The translations under genes and the position numbers were made by a program. 46,673 nucleotides of DNA, taken from positions 1 to 46,673 of the IMG/VR virus record IMGVR_UViG_3300025312_000007; one strand, 5' to 3'. Positions 6,664 to 15,247 of this stretch are shown here, piece after piece. Within the stretch, counting starts at the first letter, position 1; every line of letters starts with the position of its first letter. Under the pieces are notes generated by a model. That model saw only the letters and a list, made by a program, of their open reading frames with translations, had not been told where the DNA came from and did no database searches. The stretch comes from a virus.

Positions 6664-7557
6664 TTACTTCCCTAACAAAGCGAATCTAATTAACTGAAAC
6701 TTTGTATACCTTTTAAGAACTGATGTGTCTGTAAGTTTCAGATATTCCTCCTCAGTAATGGCAACTTTGCCCTCGAAATCTTTTAATTGTCTTTGTAATT
6801 GAAATATAAATGTTTCTTTATCTCCTAATAATCTAACTTTTTCTTTAAGTTCTTCATCAAGTTTGATTCTATTTGCTTCAATCGTCTGAAGCCTTTGTTC
6901 CAAGGCACCAATTTCTGAAGCTTGACCCTCAAGCTGTTTTTGTAGCTTATTAACTTGAGCTTTGTATTCTTCAACTTTTTTATAGGCATCCACAACTCCC
7001 TGCAATAATCCTCTTACTTCACCTTCTGGTTTTGTTAAATCAACATTAAATTGTGTTCTGAAATATTCTACTAGCCATTCCATATTAGTTCCTGTCTTTC
7101 TCGCCCACTCTAAGACGAATTGTATAGGATCTGTCCACTTTTTCAAATCATCTAGTGTCTTTGCTATCCCATCCACCCCCGTTGGTTCTTTCTTAATACA
7201 AAAATGTAAGTGTGCCGACTGAGTGCCGCTTTTGCCTAGAGTTGCGATCTTCTGTCCTTCGATAACTTTGTCACCCGACCTTATAAATATGTCCTGACAA
7301 TGTGCATAGTGACACCAGATACGCCCCCAAGGCCCATCATGCTGGATATGTACATGGTTTCCAAAAGTCGGCATTCCTGAATGATTATGTGTGCTTGTAA
7401 CCTCTCCGTCTGCTATGGCGAATATCGGTTGTCCTAAATCTGTATCTCCGCCTGTTTTTAAATTGACATCCGCACCCTCATGTATATAAGTTTCTCTTTT
7501 GTCTCCATATCCGCTCGCTATATACCACGACTCCCAATTGTCCACAGGTAATCTCAT
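6664..7557 (-). CDS. M23 (LytM-type) peptidase endolysin with coiled coil
   Basis: 297 aa. Residues 1-150 form an M23 metallopeptidase: HEGADV supplies the HxxxD zinc ligands (about 27-31) and HLHF is the HxH motif (about 116-119). Residues about 195-270 are a long coiled coil (VEEYKAQVNKLQKQLEGQAS...), in place of a known wall-binding domain. The expected activity is cutting peptidoglycan cross-links. There is no signal peptide, so export would depend on the holins. The start overlaps the XhlA-like gene by ATGA. It could also be carried in the virion. Confidence 0.85.
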   Translation of the reverse strand: MRLPVDNWESWYIASGYGDKRETYIHEGADVNLKTGGDTDLGQPIFAIADGEVTSTHNHSGMPTFGNHVHIQHDGPWGRIWCHYAHCQDIFIRSGDKVIEGQKIATLGKSGTQSAHLHFCIKKEPTGVDGIAKTLDDLKKWTDPIQFVLEWARKTGTNMEWLVEYFRTQFNVDLTKPEGEVRGLLQGVVDAYKKVEEYKAQVNKLQKQLEGQASEIGALEQRLQTIEANRIKLDEELKEKVRLLGDKETFIFQLQRQLKDFEGKVAITEEEYLKLTDTSVLKRYTKFQLIRFALLGK

Positions 7558-7775
7558 TTAATTTTGCTTTTAATCCAATCTATTGCAAAAATTCCTATGA
7601 CATTTATAAAAGCGACAAATGCCACAAGTTTCCCCATTATATTTGCTCTCCATAATTCCAAACTAGACACCCTCTCGACTACTTTGTCTAGTTTATCTTC
7701 TACTCTGTTAACTATCTCGTAAACATCTGATATCGTGACTTTTCCGTTTGGCATATTATTCATTAATTGTGACAA
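7554..7775 (-). CDS. XhlA-like membrane protein (putative holin partner)
   Basis: 73 aa from TTG at 7775; ATGs at 7763 and 7754 are alternatives. An amphipathic coiled segment (VNRVEDKLDKVVERVSSLEL) leads into one C-terminal membrane helix (LVAFVAFINVIGIFAIDWI), the layout of the hemolysin XhlA family that works with holins and endolysins. A TATAAT hexamer ends 5 nt before the TTG, and a TTGCGT-N18-CACAAT pair also lies upstream, so a separate lysis promoter is possible. Confidence 0.75.
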   Translation of the reverse strand: MSQLMNNMPNGKVTISDVYEIVNRVEDKLDKVVERVSSLELWRANIMGKLVAFVAFINVIGIFAIDWIKSKIK

Positions 7776-7786
7776 GTTAAATTATA

Positions 7787-10627
7787 TTAACGCAAGTCTG
7801 GAGGTGCGGCATACCAAGCCCCCCATCCTTGCTCATCATATATTATCTTTGCCATTTTTATATTCAGAGTTGGTTCATACATATCTCTATAAGAGGTAAT
7901 TCCATTCTTTTGGAGTAATGATTTTTTCCTTCTGTGAAAATCTGCAAATGTGTTAGAGTTTATTCTATAAAGTCCTCGATCAATTGAACCATCATTGTTA
8001 GGTATATCCACCTCTGGCCCTGTCTGAAAACCTGTATTCTCGCCTTTAATAACTCCTTTTTCATCTGTATACCTTAAAACTCTGGTTGCGTCTTTCCAAT
8101 CATCCCCAAAAACTCCCCCAATCTCTTTATCATAAGGCGTAACTGTACTTTCTTTGTCTACTATCTTTATTTCTTTCTGGAATGTTTCATCCTCCCCAAT
8201 CCTTTTCAAAACCGATGAGGGGATTTTGTCTTTATCTACAAAAGTATATTCACCATTGTCTGATTTTTTATAATACCCCCCACCAGACTTTATGTATCCC
8301 TTTTCAACAAATGGATCTTTATTTTGTTGGTTTAACATAGCCTTCTGGTAATCAACCGCCTCCTGCAATCTTTGTTCCTTAGATGTATATCCAAACTTCT
8401 CGGAAATGTTCTTTTCTCCTATACCAACCTTTTCACCCACTCTTGCCAATACTCTTCCAATTTCCTGGGCTATTGTTAGATCACTATCAACATCTCTGTA
8501 CTTTAATTTAAAATTTCCTCTACTATCGGTGACTCCAAAGGCCAACTTATCGCCTTGAATTTCAACCGAAGTAATTTTCTCTTCAGATGCACTAGCGGTT
8601 TTAGAAATTGAGTCTAATACTTTATTAACCCTGGCAATAAATTTATTTAATGGCTTACTTGCAGAAATTTTACCTGGCAACAGCTTTTCCATTTCTTTTT
8701 CCTCCTCTTTTTGTTCTTGAGATTTAACTTCAGTCTTATACTTAAAGTCATACTCTTCAAATATCTGTTGTTTTATTTCTTCCTTGGCTTTGGTTATAAG
8801 TTTTTCTTTGCTTTCATCTGATAAATTTTTAAACTCCGAGGTCGTAGTTATATTCGTGTACCATTCGTTGTATACTCTGTTGTAGTTGTCGTTGGCTTCT
8901 TCAAACTTACCCTCACCAACCTTTTCTTCGAACTGCTTTAATTCCTTTGTTGGATTAATAGACCAATCTTTTTTAAATGCTGATGAAGAGCTTGTAGAAA
9001 GTCCTAGAAACTCCAATATATTTGATCCCAGCCTGTTTGATGAGTTTGGGTCGTCTACCATTTCCCGTGCAGTTTGTAAGTTAATCGGCTGGAATAGACT
9101 CTCCATTTCACCTTTAAAAGTAACAGGTTTACCGCCGTACATTTCACCTACTGATACATCGTTCAAAACCCTGCCGATTACGTTTAATTTACCAGAAGCA
9201 AAATTAACCAGTAAATCTTTACCTGTTGTCTCTCCATATTCAGGTGTTTTCCCTTGTAATCCATCAATAATTTTTTCTGACATTTTAACTGCAAGATTAA
9301 CAAATGCCGCTTTGCCTCCAGTTATGTCAACCCAACGTCCCCATATCTTTATTTTTCCTAGTTTCTTTTCGTGGTCAATGCTATCCGGATCCAAAGCTTT
9401 AGCCAAAGCCATAACTAAGCTAGTTACACCTAAATTTATAAGTAGATTTTTAGCCGCTTCTTTTCTGACGTAACTCGTAGCTCTTGGGTCAAACACATGG
9501 GCTGTTAGTTGATTAATTTCTGCGGTATAGAATCTAGGAGCATAGAATACTTTTCCTAGTAAACCAGTGGCCGCACCAGCACTTCCCCTACCCGTAATTG
9601 AAGTAACATAACTTCCAAGTCCACCGGCAACCTTTGTGTCTAAGACATTCTGTCTTGCGGTTTCTGCGGCTTTAATTGTAATATCTGCGATATCGGCTCT
9701 AACTAACTTTGCACCACCGTTAAAAGCTGCTTCACTTGCCTTAAAAAACCTTCCCAACACTGGTATTTTGGCTGGCAATTGTGAAGCGTAAACTTCTTCT
9801 GAGATTATTCCCAGTCCATATCCTGCTGGGTCGGCAGAATACTTACCATTTACGGCATTGGGTCTTGAATATACCTCGGCATTAATAGCAAGCATGGGGT
9901 CTTTACCTCCCAGTGATTGCCCCATTATTTTCCACGATTGCAAAAATCTCTTTACCCAAATCCCTGTGAATCTAGGATTTGTCAAAGCACTAATAAGCTG
10001 TCTTCCCCACAAAGAGTTGTCATAGGCCGTCTGAATCGTTCTGGCGAGGTCTGAAACTGTATTAATAGGTACACTAAGGAGATATTTAGCGCGTTGTTCT
10101 CTAAAATACACCTTTTGGGATTCTAATTTTAGTTTTCCTATGTAATCTTTCAAAACGGCATCATATAACCCGTACTTCATTCTCTTGGGAGAACCTATTA
10201 GATCGCTTTCTGGAATACTTGCCTTAGCCTCACTTCTTTTCTCCGACAAGTCACTGATGGTTTTTGCTTCGTTTTGGGTTACATCTATTCCTAATCTTGT
10301 CGAAGCTAAATCTTCTAAAAACACACCTTCGGGGTCTAAAACACTATCCATCTTCTCTATTCTTGAAATTAAATCTCTTTTTACTTGAGGAGATATCCCC
10401 GCTACTTTCTTGGCCCAAGTTATCATCCCTGCCTGTTGGTTTTTAAGAAGCAACTTACTTTCAAATAATGAATTAACCTGTTTAGCGTTTTCGGCACTGA
10501 TAACCTTTTCGAAGTAACCTCTTCTTTGCTCACTGGACATATCTGCCAATTTAAAGGGATCTATTTCTCCGCTTTTTAAGGCTTGTTTAAACTTTAGTGT
10601 TTGATCCTTGGTTAAGCAAAACGCCAT
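7787..10627 (-). CDS. Large putative ejection protein with lysozyme-like C-terminus
   Basis: 946 aa. Residues about 190-460 resemble the large polyvalent-protein segments of podovirus internal virion proteins (FYAPRFYTAEINQLTAHVFD followed by KEAAKNLL). Residues about 590-680 are charged and helical. The last 90 residues carry a lysozyme-like block: GENTGFQ, then NNDGSIDRGLYRINSNTF and GWGAWYAA. The likely role is injection with the DNA and local peptidoglycan cutting, as in T7 gp16-type proteins. The catalytic Glu is not certain (DEKG or GEN). Follows the 572-aa gene by 1 nt. Confidence 0.7.
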   Translation of the reverse strand: MAFCLTKDQTLKFKQALKSGEIDPFKLADMSSEQRRGYFEKVISAENAKQVNSLFESKLLLKNQQAGMITWAKKVAGISPQVKRDLISRIEKMDSVLDPEGVFLEDLASTRLGIDVTQNEAKTISDLSEKRSEAKASIPESDLIGSPKRMKYGLYDAVLKDYIGKLKLESQKVYFREQRAKYLLSVPINTVSDLARTIQTAYDNSLWGRQLISALTNPRFTGIWVKRFLQSWKIMGQSLGGKDPMLAINAEVYSRPNAVNGKYSADPAGYGLGIISEEVYASQLPAKIPVLGRFFKASEAAFNGGAKLVRADIADITIKAAETARQNVLDTKVAGGLGSYVTSITGRGSAGAATGLLGKVFYAPRFYTAEINQLTAHVFDPRATSYVRKEAAKNLLINLGVTSLVMALAKALDPDSIDHEKKLGKIKIWGRWVDITGGKAAFVNLAVKMSEKIIDGLQGKTPEYGETTGKDLLVNFASGKLNVIGRVLNDVSVGEMYGGKPVTFKGEMESLFQPINLQTAREMVDDPNSSNRLGSNILEFLGLSTSSSSAFKKDWSINPTKELKQFEEKVGEGKFEEANDNYNRVYNEWYTNITTTSEFKNLSDESKEKLITKAKEEIKQQIFEEYDFKYKTEVKSQEQKEEEKEMEKLLPGKISASKPLNKFIARVNKVLDSISKTASASEEKITSVEIQGDKLAFGVTDSRGNFKLKYRDVDSDLTIAQEIGRVLARVGEKVGIGEKNISEKFGYTSKEQRLQEAVDYQKAMLNQQNKDPFVEKGYIKSGGGYYKKSDNGEYTFVDKDKIPSSVLKRIGEDETFQKEIKIVDKESTVTPYDKEIGGVFGDDWKDATRVLRYTDEKGVIKGENTGFQTGPEVDIPNNDGSIDRGLYRINSNTFADFHRRKKSLLQKNGITSYRDMYEPTLNIKMAKIIYDEQGWGAWYAAPPDLR

Positions 10628-10628
10628 G

Positions 10629-12347
10629 TTAGCACTCTATAGAATTAAGGAAACTATTCCACACATTTTTATTTGGTACTTTTATATTCTTCTTGATGTT
10701 CTCAACAACTGTATCTTGTGCTTGTTTAACTGTCCTGCCCTTGTATCTTTCACCGAACCTTTTAGCTCTGATATCTACGATTTCTTTCATTAGTTTAACA
10801 GGAGAATCTGGATCTATCTCGGTTAAAATACTTATCTCCTGACCTCCCCTAGTAGACGCTAAGGTAGCTAACTTTCGTGCAAGATCTACATCCCCCCTTG
10901 ATTGATTTTGCATGGCTACGAAGATTGAGTTATTTAGAAGCCCAGACGGAGCTTCCTTTTCTCCTGCCAGTACTTGTAATGCTTCGTTAGGGTTTTTGCT
11001 AACATAATCAACAGCCTTTGCTATCTGCTCTTGTTTGTTCATCTGATTATACGTTGACAAATTCTTGACTTCATCTGGGGCTGTATCTAATGATTCCTTA
11101 ATCCTTGCTTCAAGTCTGCTTTCTTTCTGTCTTCCCTCACCTACCGGAAGTTGCTGACGGGGAACTTCTACTTTTTTAGGTTTTACTTCTGTGGGTTTTA
11201 CTTCTACTCCTTTAGGTTGGGTGGGTTGCACAACTGGTTTTGGTTCTTCAACTATTTTTAACTTTTTACCTATTACAGGTTCCTCACTTACTTTTACAAC
11301 ATTCGTTTCCTCTTTTGTTATCGGTTCTATTACTTCAGGAGTTTTAACTTCTTTTGCCTTTATTGGTTCCTGTTCAAGTAGAATATCCTGACTAAAAGAT
11401 TGGTTTATTGTTCCTACTACAGTTGTTGCACCTGTACCACCCAGAAGTCCACCAAGTCCTGCCAAAGCGTTCCTCGTTTGTACCTCATCCCACCCTAAGT
11501 CTTTTCTAAAGGTAGCCTCAGCCGCTAATTGTAAGTTCTCTTGGGCTACTTCAGTTCCAGCCTCCTTGAGAGACATTGGAATTATTCTTTTAGCAAATCC
11601 GCTTATGAATTTAGATTTCTGTGCCGGACTAAATAACTCATCTGGAACTATCCTGTCCAAAGCTCCGACTAAAATTCCCGTTCCTAGACCAAGCAACTCT
11701 GCCCTTCCTTCTGGTACTCCGTTTTTAATTGCTCCACTCTTTACATCATTTGCAGTAGATCCTACAGTTACACTCACACCGACTACGGGATTGAGTGCAT
11801 ACAAAACAAAAGACGGAGCGATATTCGGCCCAAGAACAGCTAGAGTTTCACCCAACCTTTTAGTTAGTTTTTCTTTTAAAGGAGCTTTTGACCAGTCATC
11901 TGAAGGTCTTATGTATTCGGTCTGTTGGACTTTGTCCCATCCCAGTTTTGGAACTTCAGCCGCAGTTTTGTAAACATCCTTCCATTTGTTTAACTCTTCC
12001 TTTTGTTTTTTAGCTCTCTCTTTTTTACCCAACAATTCAGTTGTCTTTATACCTACAGTAGCACCCAAATTGAATATCGGGTTATCAACGACAAAACTGG
12101 TTGTAAAGTCTAAGGATTCAGATATAAGGTCTCCGAAACCTACGACTGTACGAGCGCCGAACTTTTTAGCACCTTCTATAAATCCACTTTTCTTCTGTGG
12201 CTGAGTGGTTACTGGTTGCTGTACTTGTGTCGGTTGTGGCTTTCTTTCCAAGACTGGAGAACTTGTAGGAACTAAAGGTTGTATACCACGTCCACTAGTA
12301 CCCGTTGGGGCTTTTGTACTTTCGGATAATGGGCCAATGACAACCAT
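10629..12347 (-). CDS. Putative internal virion / ejection protein
   Basis: 572 aa. The N-terminus is Pro/Thr/Gln-rich and disordered. The middle has Gly-rich amphipathic or membrane-like helices (LLGLGTGILVGALD; LAGLGGLLGGTGATTVVGTI) around EAGTEVAQENLQ, a pattern seen in large phage internal proteins. A Pro/Lys/Glu linker (about 330-410) precedes a helical C-terminus. By position and composition it is probably ejected with the 946-aa protein. No enzymatic motif found. Confidence 0.6.
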   Translation of the reverse strand: MVVIGPLSESTKAPTGTSGRGIQPLVPTSSPVLERKPQPTQVQQPVTTQPQKKSGFIEGAKKFGARTVVGFGDLISESLDFTTSFVVDNPIFNLGATVGIKTTELLGKKERAKKQKEELNKWKDVYKTAAEVPKLGWDKVQQTEYIRPSDDWSKAPLKEKLTKRLGETLAVLGPNIAPSFVLYALNPVVGVSVTVGSTANDVKSGAIKNGVPEGRAELLGLGTGILVGALDRIVPDELFSPAQKSKFISGFAKRIIPMSLKEAGTEVAQENLQLAAEATFRKDLGWDEVQTRNALAGLGGLLGGTGATTVVGTINQSFSQDILLEQEPIKAKEVKTPEVIEPITKEETNVVKVSEEPVIGKKLKIVEEPKPVVQPTQPKGVEVKPTEVKPKKVEVPRQQLPVGEGRQKESRLEARIKESLDTAPDEVKNLSTYNQMNKQEQIAKAVDYVSKNPNEALQVLAGEKEAPSGLLNNSIFVAMQNQSRGDVDLARKLATLASTRGGQEISILTEIDPDSPVKLMKEIVDIRAKRFGERYKGRTVKQAQDTVVENIKKNIKVPNKNVWNSFLNSIEC

Positions 12348-12352
12348 ACATA

Positions 12353-13504
12353 TTAAGCTTTAAATTTACCTTCTTTTACGTCTTCGATATCTTCTCCTGC
12401 GGATCCATAGGGAGAGTAAGTGTTATAAATTCTGTAGATATCTTCAACTGACAACCCACCTGCTACTCCGTAATGGCCGACAACTGCTCTTAATGTTGCT
12501 CCTCTTTGAATATCGCCTATTAAGTTTTGTGTTGTCTGTTGTTGGTCGGCTTCTTTCCTCTCTCCTGCAGTTCCCGTACTTGCTTTTGGTTGAGATACTG
12601 CAAGAACCTGTTTATTAATAATCTCTCCTGTTTGGGGATTGATTACCGCAAATCCTGAATTAACTCCATCGTCAAAAGAAACTACTTGAGTTTGAATCTT
12701 ACTTTTCTTACTGGTATCAATGGCCGATTGAATCATTGAACTTGAAAGTCCTGTTGCTCTTGTAATATTTGCGATATCTGTGCCTGATGCACTATCTAAG
12801 GCCCCCGCCCCAAGAAGCGTCTGGAATTGTTGCAATGCTTGTTGGGCTTGTTGGGAGTTAATATCAAACTGTTTTGTTTGTAGGCTAAGTTGTGTTTCAA
12901 CATCCGCTTTTTTCGTTGCTAACTCATTTTGTACCCCTTGTATAGCGTTATTGTAATCTGTTTGTAGTTTTTGGATTCTACCTACACGATTTGCTTCTGA
13001 CAAGAAGGGATTATCGTTGATTTTACTTACTGCTTCGTTAAATCCCTTAGTCTTGTCTGCAAGTTCCTGTTCTTTACCTGAAATTCCTGAACTTTCATAA
13101 AGACCTTTATAAATACCTACCAAATCAATTGTCGGTTGGTTGGTAATTCCTACACCAGCACCAGCCCCTGCTCCTGCACTTGCTGTTGGCCCGCCTTTTC
13201 CCTGCCCACCCGTTGCCTGAAAGTCTGCTACTGCTTCTCTATCATTCCAACCTGCATATCCGTAATAACCTCTTGAAATTAAGTCAGCCGCAGAACTTGG
13301 TTGTCCACTGGTAGTTGCCGTACTTGTGTTTTGCGGAGGAGCATAGGGCTGTTGTAGGGCTGGTTGTCCTGCCTGAGAAGTCTGTTTTGTTGGCCCACCC
13401 TTACCCGCCCCTCCAGTAGCGGCAAAGTCTGCTGCGGCTGAGGCATCGTCCCATCCCTGATATCCATAAAATCCTTGTTGGACTAATTGCTGTGCAGTGG
13501 CCAT
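12353..13504 (-). CDS. Putative virion protein with N-terminal tandem repeat
   Basis: 383 aa. Two copies of a roughly 33-aa unit open the protein: GFYGYQGWDDASAAADFAAT and GYYGYAGWNDREAVADFQAT, each followed by a GGxGKGGPT tail. They are separated by a Gln/Ser/Thr-rich linker. Residues about 125-270 are a helical, coiled-coil-like stretch rich in Gln. The C-terminus ends in a compact domain (LRAVVGHYGVAGGLSVEDIY). Located between the adaptor and the ejection proteins, it is probably structural. The start overlaps the adaptor stop as TAATG. Confidence 0.65.
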   Translation of the reverse strand: MATAQQLVQQGFYGYQGWDDASAAADFAATGGAGKGGPTKQTSQAGQPALQQPYAPPQNTSTATTSGQPSSAADLISRGYYGYAGWNDREAVADFQATGGQGKGGPTASAGAGAGAGVGITNQPTIDLVGIYKGLYESSGISGKEQELADKTKGFNEAVSKINDNPFLSEANRVGRIQKLQTDYNNAIQGVQNELATKKADVETQLSLQTKQFDINSQQAQQALQQFQTLLGAGALDSASGTDIANITRATGLSSSMIQSAIDTSKKSKIQTQVVSFDDGVNSGFAVINPQTGEIINKQVLAVSQPKASTGTAGERKEADQQQTTQNLIGDIQRGATLRAVVGHYGVAGGLSVEDIYRIYNTYSPYGSAGEDIEDVKEGKFKA

Positions 13505-14244
13505 TAAGTGTCAAACCTCCCCCTAAGGTCTTTCGTACTTGAGTTTCCGAAAAAATTAGGAACGTCAAAGAAAGGCATATTTTTTTCGTACTTTGCCATT
13601 TCCTGTCTAATCTTGCCCCAAGAGGTTGCCAGTATTTGTTTGGCTTCAGCACTTTTAAACTGAGAGGATTTGTCATCTTCTCCTTTAGACCTAAGTATTG
13701 CCACGGCTTCAAGTTCCACTGCTTCGTTTGCTTCAGGAGTAGAATAAGTAAAGATTGTTGTATCACTATCAGCACTTAGTACCGTTACATTCTTTATGCC
13801 CCAGATATAAATGACATTTATTCCTGTAACTAGACTCCCTGCAACAGTAGGAACTGGCCAAACAAAATACCTTCTCCATTGATTAGCCCACTTTTTATCG
13901 GTACTGTCGGGGTAATCTTCTTTCCAGTTTAAGTAATCATCAAAAGAGAGGGGGCTTCCATCAGGGTCTTCTCCGTACCTTGGGTCTTCACCGCTCGAAT
14001 CCGAAATACCAAGTTTCCAAATAGAATTTGATCTCCAATTTTGGGGATAATCATAATACTCCTGATCCACTTGAGTTACAGTCTTTTTGGCGTCTTGAAG
14101 TTCGGGCCAAGGGAATAATCCCGCCGCCTTCCGATATGCTCTGTTTATAGCCCTATCTATAAGACTAGGCGCATAAAGAGTTGATTCATCTCCGACAGTA
14201 AGGTCGTCTTGGATTGCCGTTCTTAGTTCTGCTAGTGTATCCAT
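13504..14244 (-). CDS. Head-tail adaptor-like protein
   Basis: 246 aa from the ATG at 14244; a TTG at 14250 overlaps the promoter gap and is rejected. It has an N-terminal helical unit (DTLAELRTAIQDDLTVGDES; LIDRAINRAYRKAAGLFPWP), a beta insert (DYPQNWRSNSIWKLGI) and a helical end (ELEAVAILRSKGEDDKSSQF). The order fits the SU10-type adaptor family that docks under the portal. The ATG lies 6 nt after a TATTAT -10 box, so the mRNA should be leaderless. Confidence 0.7.
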   Translation of the reverse strand: MDTLAELRTAIQDDLTVGDESTLYAPSLIDRAINRAYRKAAGLFPWPELQDAKKTVTQVDQEYYDYPQNWRSNSIWKLGISDSSGEDPRYGEDPDGSPLSFDDYLNWKEDYPDSTDKKWANQWRRYFVWPVPTVAGSLVTGINVIYIWGIKNVTVLSADSDTTIFTYSTPEANEAVELEAVAILRSKGEDDKSSQFKSAEAKQILATSWGKIRQEMAKYEKNMPFFDVPNFFGNSSTKDLRGRFDT

Positions 14245-14250
14245 AGTCAA

Positions 14251-14280
14251 ATAATAGATATCTGTTTTAGTTTAAGGCAA
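14251..14280 (-). promoter_or_regulatory. Structural-class leaderless promoter (adaptor)
   Basis: Minus strand: TTGCCT (14280-14275), 18-bp spacer starting TAAACTAAAA, TATTAT (14256-14251), 6 nt, ATG at 14244. It shares the 12-mer CTTAAACTAAAA with the promoters at 22807 and 39330. Confidence 0.75.
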
Positions 14281-14284
14281 TAAG

Positions 14285-14422
14285 TTAAGTGAACCACAAT
14301 CTAAATTTCGGGCATTCCAGTGGTTGTAGTTGAACGAAACCTCTTTGCCAAAAAATTATAATTAAAAGCCCAATAATTATTAGAATTAAACCAACTGCTC
14401 CTAAAATGTAAATTCTTTTCAT
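14285..14422 (-). CDS. Small single-helix membrane protein
   Basis: 45 aa (MKRIYILGAVGLILIIIGLL...). One strong membrane helix (residues about 5-24) after a basic N-terminus, then FWQRGFVQLQPLECPKF. The start overlaps the upstream stop by ATGA, which supports translation. Sits between tail genes. Possible roles include a lysis accessory or a membrane pore, but nothing specific can be shown. Confidence 0.65.
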   Translation of the reverse strand: MKRIYILGAVGLILIIIGLLIIIFWQRGFVQLQPLECPKFRLWFT

Positions 14423-15246
14423 CTACCTAACGGAATCACGGAAATATAACTATCTGTCATTTGGGCAGTTCCCGTCCCAGACTGTCTTCTGGCTCTAATA
14501 ATCATTGTGTGTGTTCCTGCACCAAATCCAAATATCCAAAACATTGAAAATGTTTGGTCATAAAGTTGGTCAAAAACTAAATTTGGTGAAAAAGATCCAG
14601 CAAGAGAATCATTAAAACTCATCACCATTATATCTCCAGCAGTACCAACTCGACCAAAACCCCAATAATTAACCAGAAGATTTGTTGTTCTTAATAAAAC
14701 TACTTCTAAACTAGCTATCGTTACAAAATTAGAATCTGGAATTTGAGCTTCTGTGTCACCATTTGTTGCTTGATATGGGAAATTCGCTGTTGAGACTAAT
14801 CCCGTTCCATCTATTATAGTTTGGCCATTTTCATCTTCTACTGTTATACCTCCTGTCAATAAAGAACCAGCTCGTATTTCTCCCTTAAACACCGCATCCC
14901 CCGTATCCCCATCTATCGCAAAGGTTGTTATCCCTGCTTTATCTCTGGCGGTTAATCCGCTAGGAGTTATCCTTAAATCTCCCGAAATGCCCGATTTAAA
15001 ATCTCCAATTTTGAGACCACCAGATTGTTGCAACTCAAACTCTTGAAGTATCTTTTTACTTCTAGTGTTTAGCGCCTGACCAATAGTCTCACTTGCGACT
15101 ATCTTTTTCTTAAATGGTTTATCTTTTGTAATAGCTGGAGAATAAGTACCCGCAGGGTTAGCCTGTCCAGGTAAGGGAACAAGTTGAGGTTCCCCTGGAA
15201 ACGGAGTGTCCTGTATTACCTCTGGTTCGTAAACTTTGTCTGCCAT
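14419..15246 (-). CDS. Putative tail fibre / receptor-binding-type protein
   Basis: 275 aa from the ATG at 15246, 1 nt after the upstream stop; a TTG at 15255 is less likely. The N-terminal 80 residues are extended. Residues about 85-160 are the repetitive beta type seen in phage fibres and central tail proteins (GDLRITPSGLTARDKAGITT; FKGEIRAGSLLTGGITVEDE). The C-terminal 115 residues look like a compact beta sandwich (FGFGAGTHTMIIRARRQSGT). Probably a distal tail component. No Ser-rich repeat here. Confidence 0.6.
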   Translation of the reverse strand: MADKVYEPEVIQDTPFPGEPQLVPLPGQANPAGTYSPAITKDKPFKKKIVASETIGQALNTRSKKILQEFELQQSGGLKIGDFKSGISGDLRITPSGLTARDKAGITTFAIDGDTGDAVFKGEIRAGSLLTGGITVEDENGQTIIDGTGLVSTANFPYQATNGDTEAQIPDSNFVTIASLEVVLLRTTNLLVNYWGFGRVGTAGDIMVMSFNDSLAGSFSPNLVFDQLYDQTFSMFWIFGFGAGTHTMIIRARRQSGTGTAQMTDSYISVIPLGR

Positions 15247-15247
15247 G

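Noticed and set aside
8886-9473. 195-aa plus-strand frame
   Set aside because: Lies fully inside the 946-aa virion gene on the other strand and shows no recognisable domain.
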